The position numbers and the translations under genes are program-made. A DNA stretch of 64,000 bases, taken from assembly GCA_964427875.1 (NCBI GenBank), contig CAYRVX010000015.1, forward strand, positions 1 through 64,000, written 5' to 3'. The stretch comes from CAYRVX01 sp964427875. GTDB taxonomy: Bacteria; Planctomycetota; Phycisphaerae; SM23-33. The notes beneath the pieces are model-generated. The model was given only the letters and a program-made list of their open reading frames with translations. It ran no database searches and was not told the origin of the DNA. Shown here piece by piece: positions 52,946 to 60,466 of this stretch. Each line of letters starts with the position of its first letter. Position 1 is the stretch's first letter.

Positions 52946-53152
52946 CTAGGTCTTCTCGGCTCGCTTCTTCACGAGTTGTTCAGAGACGTTCCGGATAGCG
53001 GTGCCGCCGACCACTTCATAATCCTCGACCCATAGGGCCGCGGGGCCGGATGTTGGAGCGAACTGGACATCGTAGCCCGCGGCCTCGATCTTCCGAACGC
53101 TGGCAAGACTGTCCTTGTCCGTGCCGTTGTCAAAGAACTGGAGCGGACCCAT
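52946..53152 (-). CDS. small protein (68 aa) upstream of the 657-aa gene
   Basis: Predicted MGPLQFFDNGTDKDSL start, with AAAGGA exactly 6 nt before the ATG at 53152. Longer in-frame starts exist (53236, 53179), the 53179 one with GGGAGA. The fold looks like a small thioredoxin/glutaredoxin-type beta-alpha unit (strand LQFFDNG, helix SLASVRKIEAAG, strand DVQFAPTS, strand ALWVEDYEVVGG, helix AIRNVSEQLVKKRA), with no CxxC. It ends 7 nt before the 657-aa gene, so the pair is an operon. Two TAGAAT hexamers on the minus strand (53227-53232 and 53237-53242) may include its -10 box. Confidence 0.55.
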   Translation of the reverse strand: MGPLQFFDNGTDKDSLASVRKIEAAGYDVQFAPTSGPAALWVEDYEVVGGTAIRNVSEQLVKKRAEKT

Positions 53153-53702
53153 ATGCATTCCTTTGCTGTGCCCTTGCATCACGCGGTCTCCCAGCACTGA
53201 TTGACCTTGTACGCTTCCATTTCGAGATTCTACCATATTCTAGGTCTTCCTGATAGCAATTTCGCAGGTGAGAGGCAACACAAAACTCGCGACTCTCCTG
53301 CCGCCTGCCGCTTGGCGTCAATCGTCGCCGTCACTGTCGGAGCCGGCAAGTCCTTGCCGTCTCTATCCTTAGGAGACAAGCAGGTCCATTTGCGCAACAA
53401 GCCGCCCAGAGAAGGCCGAATGTGCTTGGCGGTCGGCTGATTCCGTCGTATGTTCGGGTCGGACAACCACGACGCGCGGCGTCTCGGCTGATCACCGGCG
53501 CGAAGCCATAGAACACAAGGCGATGTGGGGGCACACACCGGCACGGGCGCAGCATGGCCCAAATGGTTCCAGCGCGGAACCATTTCGCCTTTCCTTCCCC
53601 GCCCGCCCGGGGTTGGTATTGGCGGGGCGCGCCGCACAGGCACCGCACCGGCTCGACGGCCGCGCCATAGCAGACTGCCACGCAAGGGGTTACAGATAGC
53701 CT
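53153..53702. other. intergenic region, no gene seen
   Basis: About 550 nt upstream of the two-gene unit and downstream of the methyltransferase gene. It holds the 10-bp hairpin at 53561-53585, the TAGAAT hexamers near 53227-53242 and otherwise GC-rich sequence with no supported ORF. Confidence 0.5.
53561..53585. repeat. perfect 10-bp hairpin
   Basis: AAATGGTTCC and GGAACCATTT with a 5-nt AGCGC loop. Could be a bidirectional terminator for the minus-strand methyltransferase gene or a binding site; its AT-rich stem base stands out in GC-rich DNA. Confidence 0.5.
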
Positions 53703-54356
53703 CTACCTGATCTTGAAGCACACCGCCATGCCGTCGCGTTTCGCGTCGGAGGCGCGGACGACGACCATCTCGTAGTCGCTGCTCTCGGTCATGTAATCCA
53801 GGAAGTCCTTCATCGCCCGGGCCGAGCGGATGGCGTTGTCCACGACGATGACGGTGCCGGGCTTGAGCTTCTTCTCGACGCACTTGAGGTACTTCAGCGT
53901 GTCGCTCTTGCGGGCGTCGATGAACATGAAGTCGAACTCGCCCTCGAGCTTCGGGAGCGTCTTGAGCGCGTCGCCCTGGATGACCGTCACCGTCTTGGCG
54001 AGGTTCATCTTCTCGATGTTCCCGCGGGCGATCTTGGCCACCCGCGGGCTGATCTCGAGCGTGTAAAGGTGCCCGCCGGTCCTCTCGAAGCCCATCCCCA
54101 TGTTGATCGCGCCGAAGCCCATCTCCGTGCCGACCTCGATGCCGCGTTTCGCGCTGCGGCTCTGCACCAGGATCCGCAGCAGCATGGCATCCTCCGGCGT
54201 GGTCGCCAGCCCGGTCCGCCGGAAGCTCCTGATGAACTGCTCGCGGGCCGCATCGCTCATCTTCGCCTCGGCCTTCTCCTGGGAGTGGACCGAAAGGCAC
54301 AACCCGCCGACAACCGCCGCGCACAAGACCAGCGCGCCAAGGCCGTATCGCTTCAT
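53703..54356 (-). CDS. O-methyltransferase-fold protein with a signal peptide
   Basis: 217 aa. The N-terminus (MKRYGLGALVLCAAVVGGLC, ending SVHSQ) is a typical signal peptide. The rest is a SAM-methyltransferase fold of the catechol/caffeoyl-CoA O-methyltransferase type: IEVGTEMGFGAINMGMG (motif I, near 69-85), HLYTLEISPRVAKIARGN, VTVIQGDALKTLPKL and DFMFIDARKSDT, then GTVIVVDNAI. Export is odd because SAM is cytoplasmic, so it may be inactive or use the fold differently. ATG 54356 follows AAGGGA. The next gene in the same direction (DUF4091) ends 45 nt upstream, so they may be one transcript. Confidence 0.8.
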   Translation of the reverse strand: MKRYGLGALVLCAAVVGGLCLSVHSQEKAEAKMSDAAREQFIRSFRRTGLATTPEDAMLLRILVQSRSAKRGIEVGTEMGFGAINMGMGFERTGGHLYTLEISPRVAKIARGNIEKMNLAKTVTVIQGDALKTLPKLEGEFDFMFIDARKSDTLKYLKCVEKKLKPGTVIVVDNAIRSARAMKDFLDYMTESSDYEMVVVRASDAKRDGMAVCFKIR

Positions 54357-54401
54357 GATGTTCCCTTTCTCCTTCGTGCCATTCGTGAATTCCTGTCTCG
54401 G

Positions 54402-56753
54402 TTACCGCGCCTTGAGCGCCTCCTGGAGCCTTAGGATCTGCCTCGCGATGATCCATCGGTAGACGTCGAACGTCTCCGGCTCCCAGAGGCCGTCGTACTT
54501 GTACTTCTCCTGCACGTCGATGGAATCCCAGACGAACTTCAACTCGGCGTCGGCCTCGTCGGCCTGCCGCTTCAGCCCGGCCTCGCGGGCGCGCTCGATC
54601 CAGCGCCTCAGCGTCGTGACGTAGCGCATGTCGTCGATGCCCTCGCGGTAGGCCTCCCACAGCGTGCAGGGGATCGGGCCGCCGTCGTCGGCCGTGCGGT
54701 TGAAGAAGTCCATTGCCGACCCGTCGAGGTAGTTCCACGGGTCGCTCACGACGGCCTGGTAGATCCACGGCGTCAGGGCCCGGAAGCCCGACCGCCAGAA
54801 GCCGAACCCGTAGGTCATCCGCGCCCCGGCGACGGGCGTGTGGTCGTTCTCGCCGGCGACGTGGTTCGGATAGCACCAGTACTCGACGCCGCGCTTCTTC
54901 ATGTCGGCGAGGATCTCCTCGCGCGGCAGGCTGAACGGCTGGCAGCACCAGACGTCCACGTACGGCCTCATCGGCGCGAAGGCCTCGTGGGCCGGGTCGG
55001 CCGTGACGTACGTCCGCACGCCCGGCACACGCTTGATGGCCTTGAGGACCTCGACCATGAGCCTGATCGGCGCCTCGCCGCGGCCGGGCTCGTCGATGGG
55101 GTAGTACAGCAGCTCCGGCCACTGCCGCCGCCTTCGCCCGGCCTCGATCGCCTTCACCATCGCGGTCATGTCGTCAAAGAAGCCCTTGGGCGGCAACTCC
55201 TTGACCAGCCGCAGGTGCGAGCCCATCGGGCCGGTCATGTACTTGCGCCACACGACGGACGTGGGGACGTGGCAGATGATCGGCTTGTCGAACCCGTGCC
55301 GCCGGGCCAGGTCGATCTTCGCCCCGAGCGCATCGAAGTCCATCACCCACCGCCCATCCTTCGCCATCCGCCCCGAGATCCCGCTGACGAACGCGTTGAG
55401 CCCGTGGGCGGCCATGTCGGCGAACTCCCGCTCGGCCTTGCGCGTCCACCACAGGCGGCTGAATGCGTCCGCCGCCCGCCGCGCCATGTCGTACGGATGA
55501 TGGTAGTACGTGCCATAGACGATGGACCGGTCCTTCTGGAGCTTGATCGGCAGTACGCGAAAAACGACGGGGACCTCGACCCGGGCGTCGCGCGCGGGGG
55601 AGTGCACAACGACGTTTGTGCGGTGCACCCCCGGCGGCGTGCCCGGGCGGACGCGAACGGTGATCCAGACGCGCACGTTCCGGCCTTTTTTCAGCGAGAT
55701 GTCGTTCCCCATGGGCGCCAGGATGTCCGGGGCGAGGTAGTAGACACCGTGCGTGCTGTAGTTCGGCCGAACGTGCATGTACCGGACCATCCGGACGTCA
55801 ACGTCCTCCGGGCGTATCGGCCAGGAGCCCTTGCCGCGGCCCGGTCCCGTCCGGCCCAACTCCACGTGCAGGTCCTCCACGTCCGTCAGCGGGAAGATCG
55901 TGACGGTCAGGGGCTCCTGCTCGCCCTGGGCGGCGAAGGCTCGCAGCGTGGGGTCGCACTCGTCGCGCCGGGGAGCGGTGTTCGGCCAGATGGGCGAGGC
56001 GTACGGCCGGTGGTAGACGAGGAATCCGCGACGGGCTTCCCGGGGCGTCGGTTCCGGCGCGGCGCCGGCGGGGGCGGGAGGCATCTTCTTCCAGTCGCCC
56101 AGGACGTCGTCGGGGAGCTGGAAGACTTCGCGCCGGGTCCGCTTGAGCTCACCGGCCGCGAGATCATCCCACCGGTGCTCGGGCACGGCGACCAATGCCG
56201 AGACATCCCATCGACTTCGCGTCGTGAAGCCGAGGAGCAGTTTGCCCTCCGGCGCCGTCACAGCCAACATGAGCGTGCGGGCCTCGTACGGGCCGGCGAA
56301 GGTCGCCCGCGGAGCGGCCAGGTCAAACAGGTGCTGCATCTCCCCGCCCCACACGGCGAGATCCCAGACTTGCTCTCGGCGTCCCCCGGCCGTACCCACG
56401 AGCAGCCAGACCCGCCACGACCCTTTGGCGGCCCGAATCCACAGCGACGCGTTCGCAGCCCCCCCGACGTGGTCGCGGCGGAGGTCGGTCGTGTAGACGG
56501 GCGGGGGGTACTTGCGGCCGCGGGATTCGTTGTAGGTCCACTCTCGGGAGAGCGGCCAGTCCTTGCTCCACAGGCCGTTCGGATCGACCCACCCGGCGGG
56601 GGTGTTCTTGTCCCACTTCGTCTTGTGCGTCACGCGGAGCCAGCCCTTGCGTACGGGCGAAGTGGCCGTCCCGAAGTCGATGCGGATGATACCGTCGTTC
56701 GGGTCGGCGGCCGCCAGGGCCGCACAGAGCGTTGCCGCCAGTGCCGCGTTCAT
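54402..56753 (-). CDS. exported DUF4091 glycoside hydrolase-like protein
   Basis: 783 aa. A short signal peptide (MNAALAATLCAALAAA) is followed by a galactose-binding-like region (IIRIDFGTATSPVRKGW), a beta-sandwich and a TIM-barrel-like DUF4091 domain: HPYDMARRAADAFSRLWW, GLNAFVSGISGRMAK, ELLYYPIDEPGRGE and VDVWCCQPFSLPREEI. DUF4091 proteins are common in planctomycete and Bacteroidota glycan clusters and are presumed hydrolases; the Asp-Glu of IDEPG is a candidate active site. The start overlaps the stop of the preceding gene by 4 nt (ATGA on the minus strand), with GGGAGG 7 nt before it, so the two are coupled. Confidence 0.8.
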   Translation of the reverse strand: MNAALAATLCAALAAADPNDGIIRIDFGTATSPVRKGWLRVTHKTKWDKNTPAGWVDPNGLWSKDWPLSREWTYNESRGRKYPPPVYTTDLRRDHVGGAANASLWIRAAKGSWRVWLLVGTAGGRREQVWDLAVWGGEMQHLFDLAAPRATFAGPYEARTLMLAVTAPEGKLLLGFTTRSRWDVSALVAVPEHRWDDLAAGELKRTRREVFQLPDDVLGDWKKMPPAPAGAAPEPTPREARRGFLVYHRPYASPIWPNTAPRRDECDPTLRAFAAQGEQEPLTVTIFPLTDVEDLHVELGRTGPGRGKGSWPIRPEDVDVRMVRYMHVRPNYSTHGVYYLAPDILAPMGNDISLKKGRNVRVWITVRVRPGTPPGVHRTNVVVHSPARDARVEVPVVFRVLPIKLQKDRSIVYGTYYHHPYDMARRAADAFSRLWWTRKAEREFADMAAHGLNAFVSGISGRMAKDGRWVMDFDALGAKIDLARRHGFDKPIICHVPTSVVWRKYMTGPMGSHLRLVKELPPKGFFDDMTAMVKAIEAGRRRRQWPELLYYPIDEPGRGEAPIRLMVEVLKAIKRVPGVRTYVTADPAHEAFAPMRPYVDVWCCQPFSLPREEILADMKKRGVEYWCYPNHVAGENDHTPVAGARMTYGFGFWRSGFRALTPWIYQAVVSDPWNYLDGSAMDFFNRTADDGGPIPCTLWEAYREGIDDMRYVTTLRRWIERAREAGLKRQADEADAELKFVWDSIDVQEKYKYDGLWEPETFDVYRWIIARQILRLQEALKAR

Positions 56754-57655
56754 CTCCGGGCCTCCCGCCACGGGCTCTCGACGATGCGGAAGGCCGCCGC
56801 TTTCTCGCGTGCCTCATCTCCGGCGAACGCGACGACGCTGTACGTGCCCGGGTCGAGCCCGGCCTTCGCCAGGTCAATCCACACCGTCTGGAGGGCACGC
56901 TTCACGGGGACGGTCTGCTCGTGGACGGCCTTGCCGGCGCGCCGGATGGTCAGCGGCACGCCCTTGCCGATCTCGCGCTGGGGGCCGACGACGTCGAGGG
57001 CGAGCTTCAGGAGCGGGCGGTCGGCGTAGATCACGCGGCTGCGGACCTCCAGCCTCGCCAGGCCGAACTCCGCCGCCCGGGCCAGCCGGAAGGCCCCGAA
57101 GTGGAAGTCGAGCTTCTCGCCGTGGCGGTAGTCGCTCTCGGAGATGTTCAGCCCGAGGCGGGCCACGTCGGCGACGTTCCTGATCTCGCGGATCGGGACC
57201 GACACCCGCACCCACCTGCCCAGGCGGACCTCCCCGAGGTTGCGGCGGTGTGTGCGCGGCCGGTCCGGGCATTGGACCTGGAGGTTGATGACCCGCCTGG
57301 GCGGCTTCTTGCGCGACATGGCCGCGCGGACGAGGAATTCGAAGCGTTCGAACTCTCCCCAGGCGCGCTCGGCGGGCTTGAGCTTCAGGTACATCCGCGG
57401 CCAGCCGATGGGGTGCTTCTCCTCGCCGGCGTGATGGTCCACGGGGATGTGCAGGTGCAGCGTCGGCCGGCCGTTCGCCTTGAGCTGCTTCGACTCGGCG
57501 ACCGTGCACTCGGCCGGACTCCAGCGGTTCGGATCGCCGAGGCCGTCGAGATACAACACCTCATCCGCGCCGTCGCGGATGGGCTTTGGCTCAGCCGCAA
57601 AGGCACCGGCAAACGTCACACTAGCGGAGAGCAGGATCGGGATAACCCGCGGCAT
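56750..57655 (-). CDS. exported carbohydrate-binding-like protein of unknown family
   Basis: 301 aa. Signal peptide (MPRVIPILLSASVTFAGAFA, cut after AFA). The mature protein is beta-rich with a jelly-roll-like pattern: VLYLDGLGDPNRWSPAECT, then PTLHLHIPVDHHAGEEKHPI, WGEFERFEFLVRAAM, RWVRVSVPIREIRNV and LGLNISESDYRHGEKLDF. This resembles non-catalytic CBM-type domains that read F-x-V-W or similar strands. The C-terminal third (WIDLAKAGLDPGTYSVVAFA) looks like an Ig-like domain. It precedes the DUF4091 gene and overlaps it by 4 nt, so the two products may act on the same substrate. ATG 57655 has AAGGTGA upstream. Confidence 0.7.
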   Translation of the reverse strand: MPRVIPILLSASVTFAGAFAAEPKPIRDGADEVLYLDGLGDPNRWSPAECTVAESKQLKANGRPTLHLHIPVDHHAGEEKHPIGWPRMYLKLKPAERAWGEFERFEFLVRAAMSRKKPPRRVINLQVQCPDRPRTHRRNLGEVRLGRWVRVSVPIREIRNVADVARLGLNISESDYRHGEKLDFHFGAFRLARAAEFGLARLEVRSRVIYADRPLLKLALDVVGPQREIGKGVPLTIRRAGKAVHEQTVPVKRALQTVWIDLAKAGLDPGTYSVVAFAGDEAREKAAAFRIVESPWREARR

Positions 57656-57711
57656 CGGTCTCACCTTGGCCGCCACACCGGTGGCGGTCTGCCGTTGGTC
57701 GGCTGAAGAAC

Positions 57712-57871
57712 TTTTTTTCAGAATATTTCACAATTATGGATGACATGAGATCATTTGATGTGTATAATGACAACACTGGGCAGTGTTGCGGCGTGAGTTG
57801 ATCCCAGGCCGCAAGAGCTCGGAGAAAACGCCGTAAGTGTTTTTACGAAACAAAGCCATTTTTTTCAGAAT
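57712..57871. repeat. two direct repeats of TTTTTTTCAGAAT
   Basis: Identical 13-mers at 57712-57724 and 57859-57871, 147 nt apart. Both are followed by TT and, a few nt later, AAT. On the minus strand they read ATTCTGAAAAAAA and lie upstream of the gene at 57655, so they may be regulatory sites. Confidence 0.55.
57740..57768 (+). promoter_or_regulatory. sigma70-type promoter directing an unassigned transcript
   Basis: ATGACA (57740-57745), 17-nt spacer, consensus TATAAT (57763-57768). No + strand gene lies downstream for over 5 kb, so it would make a short RNA or antisense transcript. Confidence 0.5.
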
Positions 57872-58016
57872 CTTCTGTAATATCTTGTAGATGCATGACT
57901 TATGGCGATGCGTCCCGAGTTTTGGCTCGACCGAGACTTCGCCACCTCAATCGAGCCGGCCGACCTGCCGACTGCGGCTCCTGGCTATATAAGAGCTTTC
58001 TCTAATAAGGCTTAGG

Positions 58017-58076
58017 CTCCCGGCTGGGGCCGCGAGCCCCAGCGCCTTGGGCTGCGGGCCAAGCGCGTGCCGGGAG
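58017..58076 (-). terminator. branched hairpin at the 3' end of the transglutaminase-like gene
   Basis: Outer stem CTCCCGGC (58017-58024) with GCCGGGAG (58069-58076). Inside are CTGGGGC/GCCCCAG (58024-58030 with 58036-58042) and CTTGG/CCAAG (near 58046-58062). It lies 13 nt beyond the stop of the minus-strand gene at 58090 and could end its transcript; the same shape also resembles REP elements. Confidence 0.45.
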
Positions 58077-58089
58077 ACCCGCAATCAGG

Positions 58090-59994
58090 TCATTCCACCG
58101 CGTACTCCACCCATAGCGTCTCGGGGTTCTCACCGGCGCGGAAGCCCCAGGATGCATCGGCCTTGCCCGGCGTGGAGTCCGAGTAGATGTGGCGGGCGGT
58201 CTCGATGCGCCCGCCTTCCTTCCATGCGAAGCTCGCCATCAGCGGCGAGGTGTTCCGGACCCGGTAGACCAGGTGGGCCTCGGCCCGCATGTAGGTCCGT
58301 CTGGCGGTGTTGGTGAACCGCACGCGAACCGGCCCCGACACGTCCGCCAGCGCCGCGTCGCCGAAGGGGAACGTCTGGCTCCACCAGTCATCGGGCTCGG
58401 GCTTGCGCTGGACGATCTGCCAGTCCTTCAGGATCGGTTTCCACGTCTTGCCCCCGTCGGTGGAGCAGTCGATGTTGTACTTCGACGGCCTCGGCGGCGC
58501 GCCGGAACTCGCGCGCGCCGCGGCGTACACGTGCGACGCCTTCGCGCCGCGAGGCGCCGCAAGCTCCAGCGTCACGGTGGCCGAGCTCATCGCCCCGTCC
58601 ACGACGTGCGCCTCGGCCTGCGCGAGGTCCGGCCCGGCCGAGACGACCGCCAGGCCCGACGCCTCGTACGTCACCTCGTTCCTGCCGGCCTTGACGTGCG
58701 GGATGATCGCCGGGCCGCACTGGCAGACCGTCGTCATCGTCAGCCCCGAGCCCTCCAGCGCCTTGGCGCCCGCGGCGAAGCGGATCAGGTATTGCCGATG
58801 GCCCTTGACCCGGTCCGTCAGGTCCGTGCCGTCGGCGGCCTTGCCGGCCGGCTGCCACGTCTTGCCGCAGTCGGTCGAGATCGCCACCGGGCACGTCATC
58901 TTCCCGCGCAGCACCAGCCCGCCGGTGCAGCCGGGCTTGTAGATGCCCCAGCGCTCCTTGGCCGCCTCGGCCGGCGGTGTGGCCGCCACGACGTAGTTGC
59001 TCACCCACTCGAACGTCACGTGGCCGGCCGACTCGTCGACGACGCCCTCCTTGTACTTGCCCCACGCGAAGTCGGGCTTGTAGGTATAGACGGCGTTGGC
59101 ATATCGCCCCTGGCCGGGCTTGTAGCCGGCGTTGCGCCCGGACTTGTACATCTTCTCGGGCTGGTTGACCCAGGTGTGCGCTCGCTCGGGGCCGGGCATG
59201 CCCTTCGTGTTGTAGTTGATGCCCCAGTAGGCGTACGTCTTGCCGTCCGCCAGGCCGGGCTTGACGTACCGCCGAAGCGCCTCGCCGGCACGCAGGCACA
59301 CCCGCGGCGGCGGGCCCGCGTAGCCGGTGGTGTATCCCGCCCAGCTCACCCGCTTGTAGGCGCCGGGGTCGCTGGGGTGCAAGCCGGCCGGAATGAAGCC
59401 CCGGCGGCGGTCGGACTTCTGGACCGACGACATGTCCCGGCTGACCTCCATCAGCCCCATCAGCCGCTCGCCGTCGGGCGTGAAGACGACCGTGGAGACG
59501 TCGTGGTCGAGCAGGGCCCATCGCCCGGCGCCGTACGGCCCGCCGGTCAGCCACACCTCGAAGGTGGTGTGGCCGGCCACGCCCATCGACCTCGCGCGGT
59601 TGGGGCCCAGGAGCCTGGCCATCTCGCCGTGCCACTGATGATGCGTCGTGTAGCACAGCCCGTAGCCGAAGCCGAACAGGCCCGTCCAGTACTCGCGCCC
59701 CGCCTCGCCCTTCTCGAGGCCCTTCTTCCACAGATCCTCCTTGCCGACGGTGCAGTGGAAGTAATTCAGGTTGCGCCAGTACCACGAGGCGAGGGCCTTG
59801 TCCTCGTCGGAGGCGACCTTCCTGCCGGTGACGCGCTCGTACAGCTCGGCCTGGGTCTTGAACAGGCGCCCGAACGTCGAGCACGACAGCTCCCCGGGAT
59901 ACCACGGGTGGTCCGTCTTCGTCTGCGGGTCGCCCACGCCGGCCACGGCCGCGGGGGCGAGCAGCAGAACCAATCCGACGGGCAGGCTTCTCAT
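58090..59994 (-). CDS. exported transglutaminase-like protein with Asp-box repeats
   Basis: 634 aa. Signal peptide about 1-18 (MRSLPVGLVLLLAPAAVA). Three segments match the Cys-His-Asp order of transglutaminase-like enzymes: GYGLCYTTHHQW (Cys near 112), GHTTFEVWL (His near 138) and WALLDHDV. The C-terminal half has two Asp-box-like motifs, STDCGKTW and STDGGKTW, typical of sialidase/BNR propeller loops, and Ig-like beta regions. So it may be a cysteine peptidase-like or carbohydrate-recognising surface protein; substrate unknown. ATG 59994 has GAGGAA 6 nt upstream. Nothing overlaps it, so it is probably its own transcription unit. Confidence 0.7.
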   Translation of the reverse strand: MRSLPVGLVLLLAPAAVAGVGDPQTKTDHPWYPGELSCSTFGRLFKTQAELYERVTGRKVASDEDKALASWYWRNLNYFHCTVGKEDLWKKGLEKGEAGREYWTGLFGFGYGLCYTTHHQWHGEMARLLGPNRARSMGVAGHTTFEVWLTGGPYGAGRWALLDHDVSTVVFTPDGERLMGLMEVSRDMSSVQKSDRRRGFIPAGLHPSDPGAYKRVSWAGYTTGYAGPPPRVCLRAGEALRRYVKPGLADGKTYAYWGINYNTKGMPGPERAHTWVNQPEKMYKSGRNAGYKPGQGRYANAVYTYKPDFAWGKYKEGVVDESAGHVTFEWVSNYVVAATPPAEAAKERWGIYKPGCTGGLVLRGKMTCPVAISTDCGKTWQPAGKAADGTDLTDRVKGHRQYLIRFAAGAKALEGSGLTMTTVCQCGPAIIPHVKAGRNEVTYEASGLAVVSAGPDLAQAEAHVVDGAMSSATVTLELAAPRGAKASHVYAAARASSGAPPRPSKYNIDCSTDGGKTWKPILKDWQIVQRKPEPDDWWSQTFPFGDAALADVSGPVRVRFTNTARRTYMRAEAHLVYRVRNTSPLMASFAWKEGGRIETARHIYSDSTPGKADASWGFRAGENPETLWVEYAVE

Positions 59995-60466
59995 GTTGAT
60001 TCCTCGACGTTGAAAGACCTCGGGCGATGCACCGTGCAGGGCAGCGGAAGCAAGCCAACGCTGCACGTGAATTAGAACCGCCGGGATGGGGCTGAGTCAC
60101 GCGATTTCACCGGGCCGGGGGCAGCGGGGGGTGCGCTCGGCTGGCCGTGGCGGGTGCGGCTGTGGCATCACCGTCGGGCTCGTCCCGGCGGGATGATGAG
60201 TGGCATCCAGCAGGGATTGCCTCTCATCCACGCCTCCGTCGGGCTCGGCCCGGCGGGGCGACGACTGGCCCACGGCCGGCTGTGCTCGGTTGGCGAGTCA
60301 TGGCCCCGCCGGGGCAAGCCCGGCGGTGGCCTGATAGAGCGGAAGGCTGCGTGCTGGACGTCAATCACGGCCCCGCCGGGATAAACCCGGCGGTGGCCAA
60401 GCCGGCGGATATTGTGGCCGAGAACCGACCACACCCGCGCAGCGGCGAGGCGTCCCCGGCTGCCCG
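59995..60466. other. intergenic region with a four-unit GC-rich array
   Basis: About 470 nt. The right two thirds are the array annotated at 60173-60393. No gene is supported. Confidence 0.5.
60173..60393. repeat. array of four CCCGGCGG units at about 67-nt spacing
   Basis: CCCGGCGG occurs at 60184, 60249, 60319 and 60386. Units 1 and 2 share GTCGGGCTCG before it; units 3 and 4 share the hairpin CCGCCGGG-5nt-CCCGGCGG followed by TGGCC (stems 60306-60313/60319-60326 and 60373-60380/60386-60393). These are REP-like palindromes, not CRISPR repeats. Confidence 0.6.

Larger units (their letters stand above)
57656..58089. other. AT-rich intergenic region with promoters and repeats
   Basis: About 430 nt, clearly richer in A/T than neighbouring DNA between 57710 and 57990. 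It contains a strong + strand promoter (57740-57768), two 13-nt direct repeats (57712 and 57859), a possible small structured transcript (57772-57865) and the branched hairpin at 58017-58076. No protein gene is seen. Confidence 0.5.

Noticed and set aside
60173..60393. CRISPR array
   Set aside because: Spacing of about 67 nt is CRISPR-like but the repeats are short, degenerate palindromes and no cas gene is near.
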